Assembly (NCBI GenBank): GCA_045589695.1
Contig: JAZNPP010000063.1
Coordinates: 1-22,100, forward strand
Reading direction: 5' to 3'
From: HGM04593 sp045589695
GTDB lineage: Bacteria > Bacteroidota > Bacteroidia > Bacteroidales > Bacteroidaceae
Length of the DNA: 22,100 nucleotides
The position numbers and the translations under genes were made by a program. The notes beneath the pieces are model-generated. The model did not search any database. It was not told the DNA's origin and worked only from the letters and a program-made list of their open reading frames with translations. This document shows positions 21,847 to 22,100 of this stretch, in pieces (position 1 is the stretch's first letter; each line of letters begins with the position of its first letter).

Positions 21847-22100
21847 TTATTCTTTTTGTAGTCGTTCTGTTATGTCCTTTTGGCGCCCAAAAGGACGAAA
21901 AGGCCCGGCACAGGGCGTTCGAGCCGCTTTCTCCTCCTGCTCGTGAATTGCCTTCGGCAATATAACTCGTCCGTCGTCAGCTTGCCGTTTCAAGCCTTTC
22001 TGCCGTCCGCAGGGCAAGTCGGATCGTAGCCATGTCGTTCTGTGAGCCAAGGAGTTGAATACAAATTTTGTCTTCCTAAGACCGCTTGGCCTCCGACTTC
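21847..22100 (-). other. GC-richer palindrome-rich segment with an open minus-strand frame at the right edge
   Basis: Composition rises sharply in GC at about 21870. Inverted repeats: GTCCTTTTGG / CCAAAAGGAC around CGC (21874-21896) and ATTGCC / GGCAAT around TTC (21947-21961). GTCGTTCTGT is present at 21861-21870 and 22034-22043. The minus strand carries an open frame from the edge to the stop at 21847-21849 (over 80 codons; ATG at 22050), rich in Arg, Gln and Lys, for example TERLQKE at its end; another frame, starting at the edge, also stays open for about 36 codons. I do not recognise a domain. It might be the tail of a partial gene, a mobile-element end or a structured non-coding repeat; from memory such text recurs between genes in Bacteroidales, which I cannot verify. 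Confidence 0.3.

Noticed and set aside
21847..22050. 67-residue minus-strand reading frame with ATG at 22050 as a definite gene
   Set aside because: No recognisable domain, low-complexity Arg/Gln/Lys content, overlap with perfect inverted repeats, and an equally open second frame nearby. Kept only as a low-confidence 'other' region because it may be part of a gene cut by the edge.
1..22100. CRISPR arrays, tRNA or rRNA genes, integrases, transposases, toxin-antitoxin or phage modules
   Set aside because: None seen on either strand: no regularly spaced repeats, cloverleaf-like sequences, or recombinase motifs in the translated frames.

Overview
The window reads as a stretch of ordinary chromosome from a member of the Bacteroidales (Bacteroides/Prevotella/Muribaculum-like). 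Four things point there. Most promoters match the Bacteroidetes form TTTG-N19-TAnnTTTG. Start codons follow A/T-rich leaders without a clear Shine-Dalgarno. The family set is typical: type B L31, LolA-like protein before trxB, fused NfnAB, DUF5063 next to a DEDDy exonuclease. Marked repeat-like DNA occurs only in gaps. I cannot name the species.

Layout. 1-757 (-) is the N-terminal part of pyruvate phosphate dikinase, cut by the left edge. 1045-3891 (+) is a run of rlmD-like 23S rRNA methyltransferase, S4/RluA-type pseudouridine synthase and a secreted peptidoglycan-binding-domain protein. 3892-4060 is a convergent gap holding a repeat/hairpin island. 4061-4634 (-) is an overlapping pair of small membrane proteins (zinc-ribbon/TM2 and DUF2752). 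4795-5742 (-) is a DNA/RNA non-specific endonuclease lipoprotein. 5870-6124 (-) is L31 type B, with its own promoter and terminator. 6283-8584 (-) is a three-gene operon: DUF5063, DEDDy 3'-5' exonuclease, RlmI-like methyltransferase.

8813-12853 (+) carries ftsK, a LolA-like protein and trxB. 13031-13704 (+) is rplU-rpmA, then a strong terminator and serS (13908-15182). A 216-base repeat-bearing gap precedes a fused NfnAB-type NADPH/ferredoxin oxidoreductase (15399-17690), whose terminator it shares with the convergent udk/lytic transglycosylase pair (17753-19112, -). 19456-20330 (+) is an uncharacterised two-gene unit (PH-like protein plus two-helix membrane protein). 20507-21508 (+) is class II fructose-bisphosphate aldolase. 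21509-22100 has no confident gene: a terminator, an AT-rich stretch, then an abrupt GC-richer, palindrome-rich segment that runs off the edge and looks like a different kind of DNA.

Functionally the content is translation and RNA maturation (rlmD, rluA-like, rlmI-like, exonuclease, L31, L21, L27, serS), central carbon and redox metabolism (ppdK, fba, nfn, trxB, udk) and envelope/division (ftsK, LolA-like, SLT, PG-binding protein). I see no phage, CRISPR, toxin-antitoxin or defence locus. The points most worth following up are an L21 about 24 residues longer than usual with the extra sequence in one internal block, the unassigned PH-like/2-TM operon, and the repeat-like islands at 3936-4077, 15213-15343 and 21842-22100.
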